Made by a program: the position numbers and the translations under genes | Notes under the pieces: generated by a model | What the model was told of the DNA's origin: nothing | Database searches by the model: none | What the model saw: the letters and a program-made list of their open reading frames with translations, nothing else | Origin: Croceivirga sp. | GTDB lineage: Bacteria; Bacteroidota; Bacteroidia; Flavobacteriales; Flavobacteriaceae | DNA: 64,000 bases | Direction: 5' to 3' | NCBI GenBank assembly: GCA_028281025.1 | Contig: JANQKR010000029.1 | Location: forward strand, 94,711 to 158,710 | Part shown: in pieces, positions 1 through 9,105 of the stretch | Layout of the letters: each line of letters opens with the position of its first letter | How positions within the stretch are numbered: the stretch's first letter is position 1

Positions 1-1
1 T

Positions 2-763
2 CGGAAAATATATGGAAAATTCAACACTACGGATGAAGGCATGGATGTTTGGGAAAATCACATGAAGAGTTTTGGATTGGGCGGTTATCTGGGCGTTGAT
101 TTCCCAACGGGAAGACCTGGAAGGATACCCGGAAAAGAGTTTTATGATAAATGGTACGGTGACAATGCATGGGCCTCATCCACCATAATTTCAAATTCCA
201 TAGGCCAGGGCGAAGTGAACGTAACGCCCATTCAACTGGCCAATATGACCGCTGCAATTGCCAATAGAGGTTATTTTTACACCCCCCACCTGATCAAACA
301 AATTGGAAATACCAGAAGTATAGACCCCAAGTATACCGAAAGAAAATACACTACCATAAGCCCACAGCACTTTGGCCCGGTTATTCAGGCCATGACCAAT
401 GTCTATGAATATGGTACCGCCAAATGGATCAGAATTCCTGGCATCAAAATAGCGGGAAAGACAGGTACGGTAGAGAACTTTACCAAAATCAATGGTGAAA
501 AAGTACAACTTACGGACCATTCCATCTTTACGGCATTTGCCCCTGTTGACAAACCAAGAATTGCCATAGCCGTATATATTGAACATGGATATTACGGTGC
601 TAGATATGCCGGCCATATCGCTTCCCTGATGATCGAAAAATACATTAAGGGTGAAATCACCAGAAAGGATTTGGAGAAGAAAATGTTGGAGAAAACATTG
701 GAACATGAATACGCCAAACCTTTTAGCGGGGAACCCTTCAAGATAAATGAGTATGTCTGGTAG
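2..763 (+). CDS. mrdA: Penicillin-binding protein 2, C-terminal part (transpeptidase)
   Basis: The reading frame is open from the window edge, so this is the 3' part of a gene that starts upstream. The visible part is the end of a class B PBP transpeptidase domain: the KTGT box (bases about 455-466) and the stretch around YGDNAW and SIGQGEVNVTPIQLA, which is typical of PBP2/MrdA. The catalytic SxxK serine must lie outside the window. PBP2 cross-links peptidoglycan during cell elongation and works with the SEDS polymerase RodA, encoded by the next gene, which it overlaps by 17 bases. The identification as PBP2 rather than PBP3 rests on that neighbour. Confidence 0.93.
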   Translation, partial: RKIYGKFNTTDEGMDVWENHMKSFGLGGYLGVDFPTGRPGRIPGKEFYDKWYGDNAWASSTIISNSIGQGEVNVTPIQLANMTAAIANRGYFYTPHLIKQIGNTRSIDPKYTERKYTTISPQHFGPVIQAMTNVYEYGTAKWIRIPGIKIAGKTGTVENFTKINGEKVQLTDHSIFTAFAPVDKPRIAIAVYIEHGYYGARYAGHIASLMIEKYIKGEITRKDLEKKMLEKTLEHEYAKPFSGEPFKINEYVW

Positions 764-2033
764 TAGCGTACTACGTCGATTGGATTGGTTGACGGTGTTC
801 CTTTTTGCCCTGTTGGTATTTTTTGGTTGGATAAATATCTACAGTACTACACTGACTGAAAATGCCAATTCCATATTTGACTTTTCCACCTTATACGGGA
901 AACAGCTGTTTTTCATTGGACTATCCCTTGCGTCCATAGTCATCATCATGGCCCTGGAGAATAGCTTTTTTGAACGATTCTCCAGTTTATTCTACATTAT
1001 CTCCTTGATATTGTTGGCGGGGCTGTTCGTTTTCGGAAAAACCATTGCCGGGGCAACCTCTTGGTACGACTTTGGTTTCTTTAATTTTCAGCCTTCGGAA
1101 TTGGGGAAGCTCACGGCTGCATTGGCCCTGGCAAAATACCTGAGCGATATCCAGACGGATTTACGAAAAATCAAACACCAATGGTATGCCGTCTTAATTT
1201 TATTGGTTCCCATTATCCTTATCCTACCCCAACCCGACCCTGGAAGTGCTTTGGTCTATTTCTCACTTTTCTTTGTATTGTTTCGAGAAGGTCTGCCATT
1301 GCAATACCTGGGCTTTGCCATTCTTTTGATCTTGCTTTTCGTCTCTACTTTAATGTTTGGCGTAATCTGGGTAGGTATTGGCCTGGGCATCATTACTTCC
1401 GTGTTCTTTCTGTTCAAAAAACCAACCTTAAAGGTCCCTACACTGCCTTTGGTGTTGTTTCTAATTTGCTGTATGGGTGTTTCCCTCTCCGTAAATTTTG
1501 TGTACAACAACGTCTTTGAACAACGACATAGAGATCGCTTTAGTTTGTGGCTTGGATTGGAGAAGGACCCCATTCGGTTGGAGCAAATCAAAAAAACCAT
1601 AGGGTATAATACCTACCAGGCAGAAAAAGCCATAGAATCGGGCGGGTTTATTGGAAAAGGCTTTTTGGAGGGCACGCGTACCAAAGGGGATTTTGTCCCC
1701 GAACAGCATACGGATTATATCTTTAGCTCCGTTGGGGAGGAATGGGGCTTTATGGGTACCACCTTTATAGTACTTTTGTTCTCACTTTTCTTCCTTAGGT
1801 TGATCCATCTGGCGGAACGGCAAAAAAGGAGTTTTAACCGAATGTACGGTTATGGGGTCATTTCCATCTTATTGATACACTATTTTGTTAATATTGGAAT
1901 GGTTATCGGATTGTTACCTACCATTGGTATTCCCTTGCCTTTTTTTAGTTATGGCGGTTCCGGCCTGATCTTTTTTACAGCAATGCTCTTTATTTTTTTG
2001 AAGTTTGATGCCGCTCGATTGAGTGAGATCTAA
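747..2033 (+). CDS. rodA: Rod shape-determining protein RodA (SEDS glycosyltransferase)
   Basis: A protein of 428 residues with about ten hydrophobic segments, of SEDS type. RodA polymerises lipid II into glycan strands in the inner membrane and is paired with PBP2. Visible family features are WYDFGFFNFQPSELGK near residue 110, PDPGSALVY near residue 165, and the C-terminal GLLPTIGIPLPFFSYGGSG block. The ATG at 747 overlaps the end of mrdA, implying translational coupling; a second ATG two codons later (753) is equally possible. The stop shares four bases (CTAA) with the stop of the convergent nuclease gene. Confidence 0.95.
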   Translation: MSMSGSSVLRRLDWLTVFLFALLVFFGWINIYSTTLTENANSIFDFSTLYGKQLFFIGLSLASIVIIMALENSFFERFSSLFYIISLILLAGLFVFGKTIAGATSWYDFGFFNFQPSELGKLTAALALAKYLSDIQTDLRKIKHQWYAVLILLVPIILILPQPDPGSALVYFSLFFVLFREGLPLQYLGFAILLILLFVSTLMFGVIWVGIGLGIITSVFFLFKKPTLKVPTLPLVLFLICCMGVSLSVNFVYNNVFEQRHRDRFSLWLGLEKDPIRLEQIKKTIGYNTYQAEKAIESGGFIGKGFLEGTRTKGDFVPEQHTDYIFSSVGEEWGFMGTTFIVLLFSLFFLRLIHLAERQKRSFNRMYGYGVISILLIHYFVNIGMVIGLLPTIGIPLPFFSYGGSGLIFFTAMLFIFLKFDAARLSEI

Positions 2034-2839
2034 AACGCCCCCTTCCACGAACCAACTTTTTCTTCAATAGTTTTTTCCTCCGCATCTTCAAGTTTATAAA
2101 AGAAATCCAACCCTGTAGCCTCTTCCACAGCATCAACGGAAACCAAAAAATGGGACAAGGGTTCGTCACTTTGCCGATTGGGCATCAAAAAAGCCAAAAC
2201 GTGGTATGAATTCCCCCGCTTTTGAAAAACTATTTTGTAAAACATCCTGGGAACGTCCACATCCTCCATCCCTATTTCCATCAATCCATCCTCCAAAACA
2301 CCACCGGTAATCACATACAGGGTACCGTACGCTTTGCACCACCGGCGAATCTGCATCTCCAACCTATTCCAGACTCCCGCATTAAAATCACGGTTCTGTG
2401 GACTTATATTACTGGTGTAGAACGTCTCATTATAGGCATGTTCCGAAAACCTGCGATCACCTGCCGGACAAAGATGTCCGCGATCATAACCGGAACCCCT
2501 ATAGTTTTTCCAATCGGCGGACTTGGTCCCTACCTTTGGGTCTTCAATGAAATAAGGACGGTCGCGGTCATCATAGGTCAGATGCTCTTTTTTTAACGTA
2601 TAGGCTACCCACTCTGCCTGCTCATGGGGTTCACTATAGGAAAGCACGTAATGATCATGTGCCACAATATGGTTATACGTTGAACTGGGAACCAATGCTT
2701 CATCAAAAGGAAAATCCACATTGGTCGTCAAAGGCTCTGGGTATTGATTTGGCGTGTAGAAGTTTTCAAAAAGCCAAAATCCTATAATACAAGCCAACAT
2801 TAAAATGGTATAGGTCCATCTGCTTCTACGTATTCTCAT
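2030..2839 (-). CDS. DNA/RNA non-specific endonuclease (EndA/NucA type), membrane-anchored
   Basis: The beta-beta-alpha metal nuclease signature DRGHLCPAGDR is present, with the general-base His, followed by the Asn-rich segment NISPQNRDFNAGVWNRLE that supplies the metal-binding Asn. The N-terminus (MRIRRSRWTYTILMLAC) is a charged stretch followed by one hydrophobic segment, so the enzyme is probably secreted or anchored with the catalytic part outside the cytoplasm. I start it at the ATG ending at 2839 (269 aa); an ATG at 2869 would add ten residues ahead of the signal anchor. The family digests DNA and RNA without sequence preference. Its stop overlaps that of rodA by four bases. Confidence 0.9.
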   Translation of the reverse strand: MRIRRSRWTYTILMLACIIGFWLFENFYTPNQYPEPLTTNVDFPFDEALVPSSTYNHIVAHDHYVLSYSEPHEQAEWVAYTLKKEHLTYDDRDRPYFIEDPKVGTKSADWKNYRGSGYDRGHLCPAGDRRFSEHAYNETFYTSNISPQNRDFNAGVWNRLEMQIRRWCKAYGTLYVITGGVLEDGLMEIGMEDVDVPRMFYKIVFQKRGNSYHVLAFLMPNRQSDEPLSHFLVSVDAVEEATGLDFFYKLEDAEEKTIEEKVGSWKGAF

Positions 2840-2880
2840 TTGTGTTGCCCGTTCGATTTTGAATTCCAAAGTAATGGAAT

Positions 2881-2911
2881 TTTGCCCATTACGTACCTAC
2901 CCGTACTTTTG
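2881..2911 (+). promoter_or_regulatory. Promoter of sua5 (Bacteroidota consensus)
   Basis: TTTG at 2881-2884 and TACTTTTG at 2904-2911 fit the Bacteroidota -33 / -7 consensus (TTTG, TAnnTTTG) with a 19-base spacer. Transcription would begin near 2917, only about nine bases before the GTG start codon at 2926. Confidence 0.7.
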
Positions 2912-2925
2912 CCAAAATTTAGGCC

Positions 2926-3906
2926 GTGGCGCAGATCACCAAAAAAATTGAACTTGCCAAAACATTTTTGGATGCCGAAGAACTTGTGGCCATTCCTACG
3001 GAAACGGTTTATGGTTTGGCCGCCAAGGGAATTTCAACAAAGGCATTGAAAAAGATTTTTGAAGCCAAGGGAAGACCTATAAACAATCCTTTAATACTCC
3101 ATTTCAAGGATGTAAAGTCCATTGCCCCCTTTGTTGATGGACTTACTGAAGAAATCCACACAATGGCGGAACATTTTTGGCCAGGTCCCCTAACCTTGCT
3201 TTTGCCCAAATCCCCACAGGTCCCCGAAATTGTTACGGCAGGATTGGAACGAGTGGCCGTACGGATACCAAACCATTCCAAAACGTTGGAATTATTGGCG
3301 TTGCTCGATTACCCCCTGGCTGCACCAAGTGCAAATCCTTCTGGATATATTAGTCCCACGCGTCCAAAACATGTGGAAAGACTCCTAGGGAACAAGATAC
3401 CCTTAATTTTGGACGGAGGCCCTTGCGACAGTGGCATTGAGTCCACCATTTTAGGTTGGGAAGGAAACACTCCCGTAATCTACAGACAGGGAGGGATTCC
3501 TATGGAAGACATTGAAAAGGTATTGGGGCGTAAACCACGGATACATCAAAAGTCCGAGGTCCTACATACACCGGGAATGTCATTGTCCCATTATGCCCCA
3601 AATACGAAGACCATTGTGACCAAAGATATTTTGGAGCATTTACAACACTATCATGATCGTGACCAAAAGGTGGGATTGATTTCTTTTCAAAAGCATCCTA
3701 CGGCCCAGAAATCCATTGCAAAGGAAATTGTACTGTCCAAAGATGGCAATTTGGAAGAGATGGCCAGAAAAATATATGACGCTATGCACCAACTGGATAG
3801 CTTGGGCTTGGATGTTTTGATCATTGAAACGGCTCCGGAGAAAGGAATTGGAAATGCGATCAACGACCGTTTGTACCGATCTGCCTCCATAAACAAGGAC
3901 AACTAA
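2926..3906 (+). CDS. L-threonylcarbamoyladenylate synthase, Sua5 type
   Basis: 326 residues. The YrdC/TsaC domain opens with VAIPTETVYGLAAKG at residue 20 and contains KRPINNPL-like GRPINNPLILH, and PSANPSGYISPT. A linker with the Sua5 hallmark GMSLSHYAPNT near residue 210 leads into a C-terminal Sua5 domain. The enzyme makes threonylcarbamoyl-AMP from Thr, bicarbonate and ATP for the t6A37 modification of ANN-decoding tRNAs. The start is GTG at 2926: an in-frame TAG at 2920-2922 rules out anything earlier, and the first ATG lies beyond the active-site motif. This gives an unusually short mRNA leader. Confidence 0.94.
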   Translation: MAQITKKIELAKTFLDAEELVAIPTETVYGLAAKGISTKALKKIFEAKGRPINNPLILHFKDVKSIAPFVDGLTEEIHTMAEHFWPGPLTLLLPKSPQVPEIVTAGLERVAVRIPNHSKTLELLALLDYPLAAPSANPSGYISPTRPKHVERLLGNKIPLILDGGPCDSGIESTILGWEGNTPVIYRQGGIPMEDIEKVLGRKPRIHQKSEVLHTPGMSLSHYAPNTKTIVTKDILEHLQHYHDRDQKVGLISFQKHPTAQKSIAKEIVLSKDGNLEEMARKIYDAMHQLDSLGLDVLIIETAPEKGIGNAINDRLYRSASINKDN

Positions 3907-3907
3907 A

Positions 3908-3932
3908 AAACCCTCCGTACACGGGAGGGTTT
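3908..3932. terminator. Bidirectional intrinsic terminator between sua5 and prc
   Basis: A perfect 9-bp stem (AAACCCTCC / GGAGGGTTT) closes a 7-base loop. On the minus strand it is followed by six T residues, so it is strongest for the convergent prc transcript; on the plus strand three T follow. Confidence 0.8.
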
Positions 3933-3957
3933 CCATTCTATTTTGTATTCTTAAAAA

Positions 3958-6162
3958 TTATCCTTTTACGCTTGCCAATTTGGCGTTCTCCTTTTTAAGG
4001 GCATTCAACTTTAAGTCTTGAAGTACATTTATGGCTTCCTCCACATAAACGTCCTTGGCCAAATCTTGGTGCCAACGGTCACGTTTTTCCCTTAGGACAG
4101 GATCTTGCGTAAACAATTCCCGCTCATACCGCAACGACTCAAAAGTCAATTTTGAATCATACTCCGATAAGGTCTTAAAATAATTGGATTTTTCCTTGTT
4201 CTTTTCTTGTCTGGAGGCATACGTATCATAGTTTAGGGAAACCACGGACTCATCCTGTTGTTCCTTTAACCATTTGGCATTTTCTTCAATAAGCTTTACC
4301 TGAGGGTTTTTGGCCAAGCGGGCCTGACTTTTTGCAATGGTCTCCTCATAATCAATATAACCATCCCAAGTTTGATAGTCCGCAGGGGAAATTTTATCCC
4401 ATCCCAGAGGATTTTCCTGATCCCGTTCCCCCAAATCAATATAGCTGTAACGGTCCGGCACCACAATGTCGCTCTTTACACCTTCCAACTGTGTGGAGCC
4501 TCCATTTATCCTATAAAATTTTTGGGTCGTAATTTTTATGGCTCCCAGGTCACCATGCTCATTACTGCGAACAATATTGTCCAAGGGTATTACGTTTTGG
4601 ACGGTTCCCTTACCAAAGGTCTGTTTACTTCCCAAGACCACTGCCCTTTTGTAATCCTGCATGGCAGCTGCCAAAATTTCAGAGGCGGAAGCCGATAGTT
4701 CATTGACCAGAATCACCAGGGGACCATCCCATTGAATACGTTCGTCCTTGTCCTCATGAACCTCTTTTCCCTGTCCGGAAGAACGTACCTGGACGATAGG
4801 CCCATCTTTGATGAACAATCCTGCCATCTCAACAACTGTCTTCAACGAGCCGCCACCGTTGTCCCTTAGGTCCAATATGAGTCCTTCCATACCGGCCTGC
4901 TTTAATCGCTCAACTTCCTTGGCGACATCGGTAGCCGCGTTACGTTCCGTATAGTCATCAAAATCCACATAGAATTTGGGCAAGTGAATCAAACCGAACT
5001 TTCTATCATCTTGACGTACTGTTGCCGATTTTGCATAAGACTCCTCCAATTCCACAACATCCCGGGTGATGGACACTACATCTATGGTTCCATCCACCTT
5101 TCTAACCGTTAAATCCACAATGGTTCCCTTTGGGCCTTTGATCAGTTTAATGGCATCATCCAAACGCATTCCCACAATATTTATGGGTTCCTCACCATCT
5201 TGACCTACTTTTAGGATTTCGTCCCCTACCTCCAAACTTTTGTCCCGCCAAACCGGTCCTCCTGAAATAACCTCAACAATTCTGGCGCCTTCGGGCTTTT
5301 TCTGGAGACGCGCACCAATTCCCTCAAACTTACCGGACATGCTAATATCAAACCTATCCTTCTCCTCTGGGGCAAAGTAAAAAGTATGCGGGTCAAACTC
5401 ATCCACAATGGTGTTGATGTACTGTACGAACCAATCCTTGCGCTCCAAGTCGTTTACAAAATCAAAGAATTCGTCCAATGTATTTTTTGTGCTTTCCCTG
5501 GCTGCTTCCTCTACTTCGGCCAAGGTCATGTTCTTCAATTCCTCTTTGGCGGGGTCTTTAAACTTGGTATCCACTTCAACACTTACCATGTCCGGACCGA
5601 CCTCATCGTCCTTTCCGCCGGAAATTGCGCTTTTTCTAACCTTGATTTTATTGTCATAAATACCCAAGGCATTATATTTCAACTGCTTCCTCCATCGCTC
5701 TTTGAGTTCTTTTCTGTTCTTGGCATAGGGAACTTCGGCATAATCTATATTGATGTCCTCATTCTTTTTGAAATCAAAGGGACTTTCCAATACTTCGGCA
5801 TATATGCCCTTGGCCTCATCCATACGCTTCATCAAACGTTGATGCACAAGGTTGAAAAAGGTGATGTCGGTATTTTTTATTTGGTCATCGATTTGATATT
5901 TATACTTCTCAAATTCCTCAATATCACCTTTTAAGAAATAGCGCTTGGTAGGGTCCAGAATATCAATGAAATCAACAAAAACGTTTGCCGAGAACTTATC
6001 ATTGATATTTTTAGGTTCATAATGCCCCCTTTCCAGCACATAGGTGATCAAATCCAACAATAATCTGTCCTTATCATTGGTCTCAAAAGATTTATTGGTA
6101 AAACTGCAAGAGGCGACAGCTATAAGGATGACCAAAAAGCCAAGTACAAAATTCTTCTTCAT
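3958..6162 (-). CDS. Carboxy-terminal processing (tail-specific) protease Prc, lipoprotein
   Basis: 734 residues. The N-terminus (MKKNFVLGFLVILIAVASC) is a lipoprotein signal with the lipobox VASC, so the protein is anchored in the envelope. An all-alpha N-terminal region is followed by a PDZ domain (around residues 270-350, with GKFEGIGARLQ and GDEILKVGQDG) and an S41 peptidase domain. The Ser/Lys dyad is visible: the Ser of ELSASASEILAAAMQ and the Lys of TFGKGTVQ. The length and architecture match Prc/Tsp rather than short CtpA. The family degrades or trims periplasmic proteins from the C-terminus and often regulates murein hydrolases. Monocistronic, ending at the shared terminator. Confidence 0.94.
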   Translation of the reverse strand: MKKNFVLGFLVILIAVASCSFTNKSFETNDKDRLLLDLITYVLERGHYEPKNINDKFSANVFVDFIDILDPTKRYFLKGDIEEFEKYKYQIDDQIKNTDITFFNLVHQRLMKRMDEAKGIYAEVLESPFDFKKNEDINIDYAEVPYAKNRKELKERWRKQLKYNALGIYDNKIKVRKSAISGGKDDEVGPDMVSVEVDTKFKDPAKEELKNMTLAEVEEAARESTKNTLDEFFDFVNDLERKDWFVQYINTIVDEFDPHTFYFAPEEKDRFDISMSGKFEGIGARLQKKPEGARIVEVISGGPVWRDKSLEVGDEILKVGQDGEEPINIVGMRLDDAIKLIKGPKGTIVDLTVRKVDGTIDVVSITRDVVELEESYAKSATVRQDDRKFGLIHLPKFYVDFDDYTERNAATDVAKEVERLKQAGMEGLILDLRDNGGGSLKTVVEMAGLFIKDGPIVQVRSSGQGKEVHEDKDERIQWDGPLVILVNELSASASEILAAAMQDYKRAVVLGSKQTFGKGTVQNVIPLDNIVRSNEHGDLGAIKITTQKFYRINGGSTQLEGVKSDIVVPDRYSYIDLGERDQENPLGWDKISPADYQTWDGYIDYEETIAKSQARLAKNPQVKLIEENAKWLKEQQDESVVSLNYDTYASRQEKNKEKSNYFKTLSEYDSKLTFESLRYERELFTQDPVLREKRDRWHQDLAKDVYVEEAINVLQDLKLNALKKENAKLASVKG

Positions 6163-6357
6163 AGGTATGGTTTTGGGACAATGATTTCATTAAAGTCTGG
6201 CACAATACCTAACTTACAATTATTTCAATGTCTTATCAAACTTCTAAGATACTGAAAAAATCATGCCAGTTTCTGAGCCTTCGTTTAATTTTTTGTTAAA
6301 CGGACGGGTCACCCCATCCTAGTGAAAAACGTATTTTTACCACTTAAATTATGTTTA

Positions 6358-7137
6358 ATGGAAAAACCACTTATTTTGGTGACCAATGATGATGGCATTA
6401 CGGCCCCTGGTTTACGAAATCTGATTCAGGTGATGAAGGAAATCGGTGAAGTGGTGGTCGTTGCCCCAGATAGTCCCCAATCCGGTATGGGCCATGCCAT
6501 TACGGTGGACAATACCTTATATTCCTCCAAAGTGGTGGTGGATAAGGAAAAAGGTGCGCCCTTGGAGTATTCCTGCAGTGGAACTCCAGCCGATTGTGTG
6601 AAACTGGCTTTACAGGAGCTATTGGACAGGCGACCGAATATTGTGGTCAGTGGCATTAACCATGGCTCCAATTCTTCCATTAACGTTATTTACTCCGGTA
6701 CCATGAGCGCTGCGATCGAGGCCGGTATCGAAGGGATTCCAGCCATTGGCTTTTCCCTTTGTGATTACTCCTGGAATGCCGATTTCAGTGGATGCCACAA
6801 GGCCATAAAAAAAATAACCTGCGAAGCCCTGGAACAGGGATTGCCCAAGGGAACGGTGCTCAATGTGAATATTCCCAAAACGGATGGCAAATCCCCTAGG
6901 GGAATTAAGATCTGCCGACAGGCAAGAGCAAATTGGAAGGAGAAATTTGATAAACGTATCAGCCCCAATGGAAAGGAATACTATTGGCTTACAGGGGAAT
7001 TTGAATTATTGGACAAAGGGGAGGATACCGATATCCATGCGTTGAGGAACGGCTTTGTTTCCGTTGTTCCCACCCAATTCGATTTAACCGCCCACCATAC
7101 CATTCATCAATTAAACAACTGGAATTTAAATGAATAG
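6358..7137 (+). CDS. surE: 5'/3'-nucleotidase SurE
   Basis: 259 residues from the ATG at 6358. The metal-binding signature LVTNDDGITAPG is at the N-terminus, followed by PDSPQSGMGHAIT, SGTPADCVKLAL and SGINHGSNSSINVIYSGT, all diagnostic of SurE. The family removes phosphate from nucleoside 5'- and 3'-monophosphates and from short polyphosphate, in the cytoplasm. An in-frame GTG at 6322 would add 12 residues not seen in the family. The stop overlaps the next small gene by eight bases, and lpxB follows, an arrangement common in this family of bacteria. Confidence 0.95.
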   Translation: MEKPLILVTNDDGITAPGLRNLIQVMKEIGEVVVVAPDSPQSGMGHAITVDNTLYSSKVVVDKEKGAPLEYSCSGTPADCVKLALQELLDRRPNIVVSGINHGSNSSINVIYSGTMSAAIEAGIEGIPAIGFSLCDYSWNADFSGCHKAIKKITCEALEQGLPKGTVLNVNIPKTDGKSPRGIKICRQARANWKEKFDKRISPNGKEYYWLTGEFELLDKGEDTDIHALRNGFVSVVPTQFDLTAHHTIHQLNNWNLNE

Positions 7138-7417
7138 CAGAAAAAAGGAAATTATCATCGGATTTTTGGTGGGTATTATTGCCAATACGTTTGGCACCCT
7201 TCTGTACATTCTTCTCTTTTCGGATTTGGGTATTGGCGAGACTTTTAGGGCGGCCTATGGACAAGGGCACCTGGGGAGTCTTCTTGCCTTGGGCGCCATT
7301 TTAAATTTGGTGGCCTTTTTTGGTTTTTTGCGAATTAAAAGGGATTTGAGGGCACGTGGCGTAATGATTGCGACTTTATTGACCGCATTGGTGATCCTTG
7401 CGTACAAATTCATTTAG
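7130..7417 (+). CDS. Small conserved membrane protein of unknown function
   Basis: 95 residues with three hydrophobic segments, at about residues 7-29, 47-66 and 76-94, separated by charged turns (RIKRDLRARG). I recognise no domain. It overlaps the end of surE by eight bases and ends one base before the lpxB start, so it is embedded in a surE-lpxB transcript. Its position suggests a role in the inner membrane near lipid A synthesis, but nothing in the sequence proves it. Confidence 0.82.
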   Translation: MNSRKKEIIIGFLVGIIANTFGTLLYILLFSDLGIGETFRAAYGQGHLGSLLALGAILNLVAFFGFLRIKRDLRARGVMIATLLTALVILAYKFI

Positions 7418-7418
7418 C

Positions 7419-8528
7419 ATGAAATATTACATCATTGCCGGGGAAGCTTCCGGAGACCTGCATGGTTCCAACCTGATCAAGGCCCTTAAAAAATACGATG
7501 AGGCCGCCGACATTCGCTGTTGGGGCGGTGACCTTATGCAGGAAGCTGGCGGGACCTTGGCAAAACACTACAAGGAAATGGCCTTTATGGGCTTTTTGGA
7601 AGTGTTGAAGAATATTTCCACCATCTTTAAGAACATTGCGTATTGTAAAGCCGATATCGATAAGTTTAAGCCCGAAGCCATTATTTTCATTGATTTCTCT
7701 GGTTTTAACTTAAGGATAGCAAAGTGGGCCAAGGAGCGTAAGTACAAAACCAACTACTACATTTCCCCCCAAGTTTGGGCATCCCGTGAAGGAAGGGTAA
7801 AAAAAATTAAAAAATACATCGATGCCATGTACGTTATCCTTCCCTTTGAAAAGGCCTTTTATGCCAAACATGGTTTTGAGGTCAGCTTTGTAGGACATCC
7901 GCTCCTGGATGCCATATCCAATGCCAAGGTAGAAGCATTGGATACGTTCTGCCAGGTCCACCAATTGAATGGTAACCAACCCATAATCGCACTTCTACCG
8001 GGAAGCCGTAAGCAGGAGGTTGAAAAAATGCTGAATGTCATGCTTTCCATTGTACCGGATTTTCCCAACCATCAGTTTGTGATTGCGGGCGCCCCAAGTC
8101 TGGAGGACCGTTTTTATCAACGTTTTTTGGTCAAAAAAAATGTACGCTTCGTCTCCAGGCAAACCTATTCCCTATTGTCCCATTCCCAGGCAGCACTTGT
8201 TACCAGTGGCACTGCCACCTTGGAAACGGCTCTTTTTAAGGTACCACAAGTGGTCTGTTATAAAGGGAATTGGATTTCCTATCAAATTGCAAAACGAATC
8301 ATAACGCTGAACTATATCTCTTTGGTAAACCTAATTATGGATAAGGAAGTGGTGAAAGAATTGATTCAGGGTGATTTGACCACCCAAAACCTAAAAAAGG
8401 AGTTATCTCAAATCCTGGAAGCCCAAAAAAGGGAAGAAATACGTCAAGATTATGACGCTTTGATCAAAAAATTGGGAGGAACAGGCGCCAGCGAGAAGAT
8501 TGCCCAACTGATTGTTCAAAATATGTAA
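7419..8528 (+). CDS. lpxB: Lipid-A-disaccharide synthase
   Basis: 369 residues, GT19 family. The N-terminus MKYYIIAGEASGDLHGSNL carries the LpxB signature GEASGD; NYYISPQVWASREGRVKKIK and ALLPGSRKQEVEKML follow, and TSGTATLETALF near residue 270 is the nucleotide-binding region. The enzyme joins UDP-2,3-diacylglucosamine to lipid X at the inner membrane to make the lipid A disaccharide. The ATG at 7419 begins the conserved N-terminus; an in-frame TTG at 7398 lies inside the previous gene and is not needed. Confidence 0.96.
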   Translation: MKYYIIAGEASGDLHGSNLIKALKKYDEAADIRCWGGDLMQEAGGTLAKHYKEMAFMGFLEVLKNISTIFKNIAYCKADIDKFKPEAIIFIDFSGFNLRIAKWAKERKYKTNYYISPQVWASREGRVKKIKKYIDAMYVILPFEKAFYAKHGFEVSFVGHPLLDAISNAKVEALDTFCQVHQLNGNQPIIALLPGSRKQEVEKMLNVMLSIVPDFPNHQFVIAGAPSLEDRFYQRFLVKKNVRFVSRQTYSLLSHSQAALVTSGTATLETALFKVPQVVCYKGNWISYQIAKRIITLNYISLVNLIMDKEVVKELIQGDLTTQNLKKELSQILEAQKREEIRQDYDALIKKLGGTGASEKIAQLIVQNM

Positions 8529-8559
8529 TTTTACATTCCAAGAAGAAATCCCGTCTTGG

Positions 8560-9105
8560 ATGCGTACCAAAACCCTTATTTCCGTATTTGCATTCTTGAT
8601 CCTTACCAGCTGTATCGTAAGGAAAAAAACCACCTATGGTAAAAAAAAGACCGTTACGGTGGAGGCAAATGAGGGAGATACCATCACAAAACCCCCCACT
8701 AAAAAGAGAGTGGCGGCAAATAAAAAGGCGGATAGGGTGGTTGCCAAAGCCATGTCCTTTTCTGGAACACGCTACAAATTTGGAGGTACCACAAAAAAGG
8801 GGATGGACTGTTCCGGATTGGTTTATGTAACCCTAAAAGACAACGACATCAACTTTCCGAGAACGTCCCACCAAATGGCAGATGAGGGAAAAAGGATTCG
8901 ATTGAAAGATGTGGAAAAAGGGGATTTGCTTTTTTTCAAGACATCGAAGAGCGGAAAACGCATCAATCATGTAGGCCTTGTGGTGGATGTTGATGGAGAT
9001 GATATTCGATTTATACATTCCACATCTTCCCGTGGCGTTATTGTATCTTCACTTCGGGAAGGATTTTGGAGCCATTCCTTTATAAAGGCCACCCGTATTC
9101 TATAA
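8560..9105 (+). CDS. C40 (NlpC/P60) peptidase, lipoprotein
   Basis: 181 residues. Signal MRTKTLISVFAFLILTSC with lipobox LTSC, then a Lys/Thr-rich linker, then the NlpC/P60 domain. The catalytic Cys is in KGMDCSGLVY, the His in RINHVGLVVD, and a second polar residue in RFIHSTSSRG. The family cleaves gamma-D-Glu to diaminopimelate bonds in peptidoglycan stem peptides. The ATG at 8560 gives a clean lipoprotein signal; a TTG at 8512 would put 16 residues ahead of it. It shares TAATG with comEC. Confidence 0.93.
   Translation: MRTKTLISVFAFLILTSCIVRKKTTYGKKKTVTVEANEGDTITKPPTKKRVAANKKADRVVAKAMSFSGTRYKFGGTTKKGMDCSGLVYVTLKDNDINFPRTSHQMADEGKRIRLKDVEKGDLLFFKTSKSGKRINHVGLVVDVDGDDIRFIHSTSSRGVIVSSLREGFWSHSFIKATRIL

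Noticed and set aside
5386..5934. 182-codon open frame on the plus strand
   Set aside because: Lies wholly inside and antisense to prc, with no signal or family motif; a shadow of the real gene.
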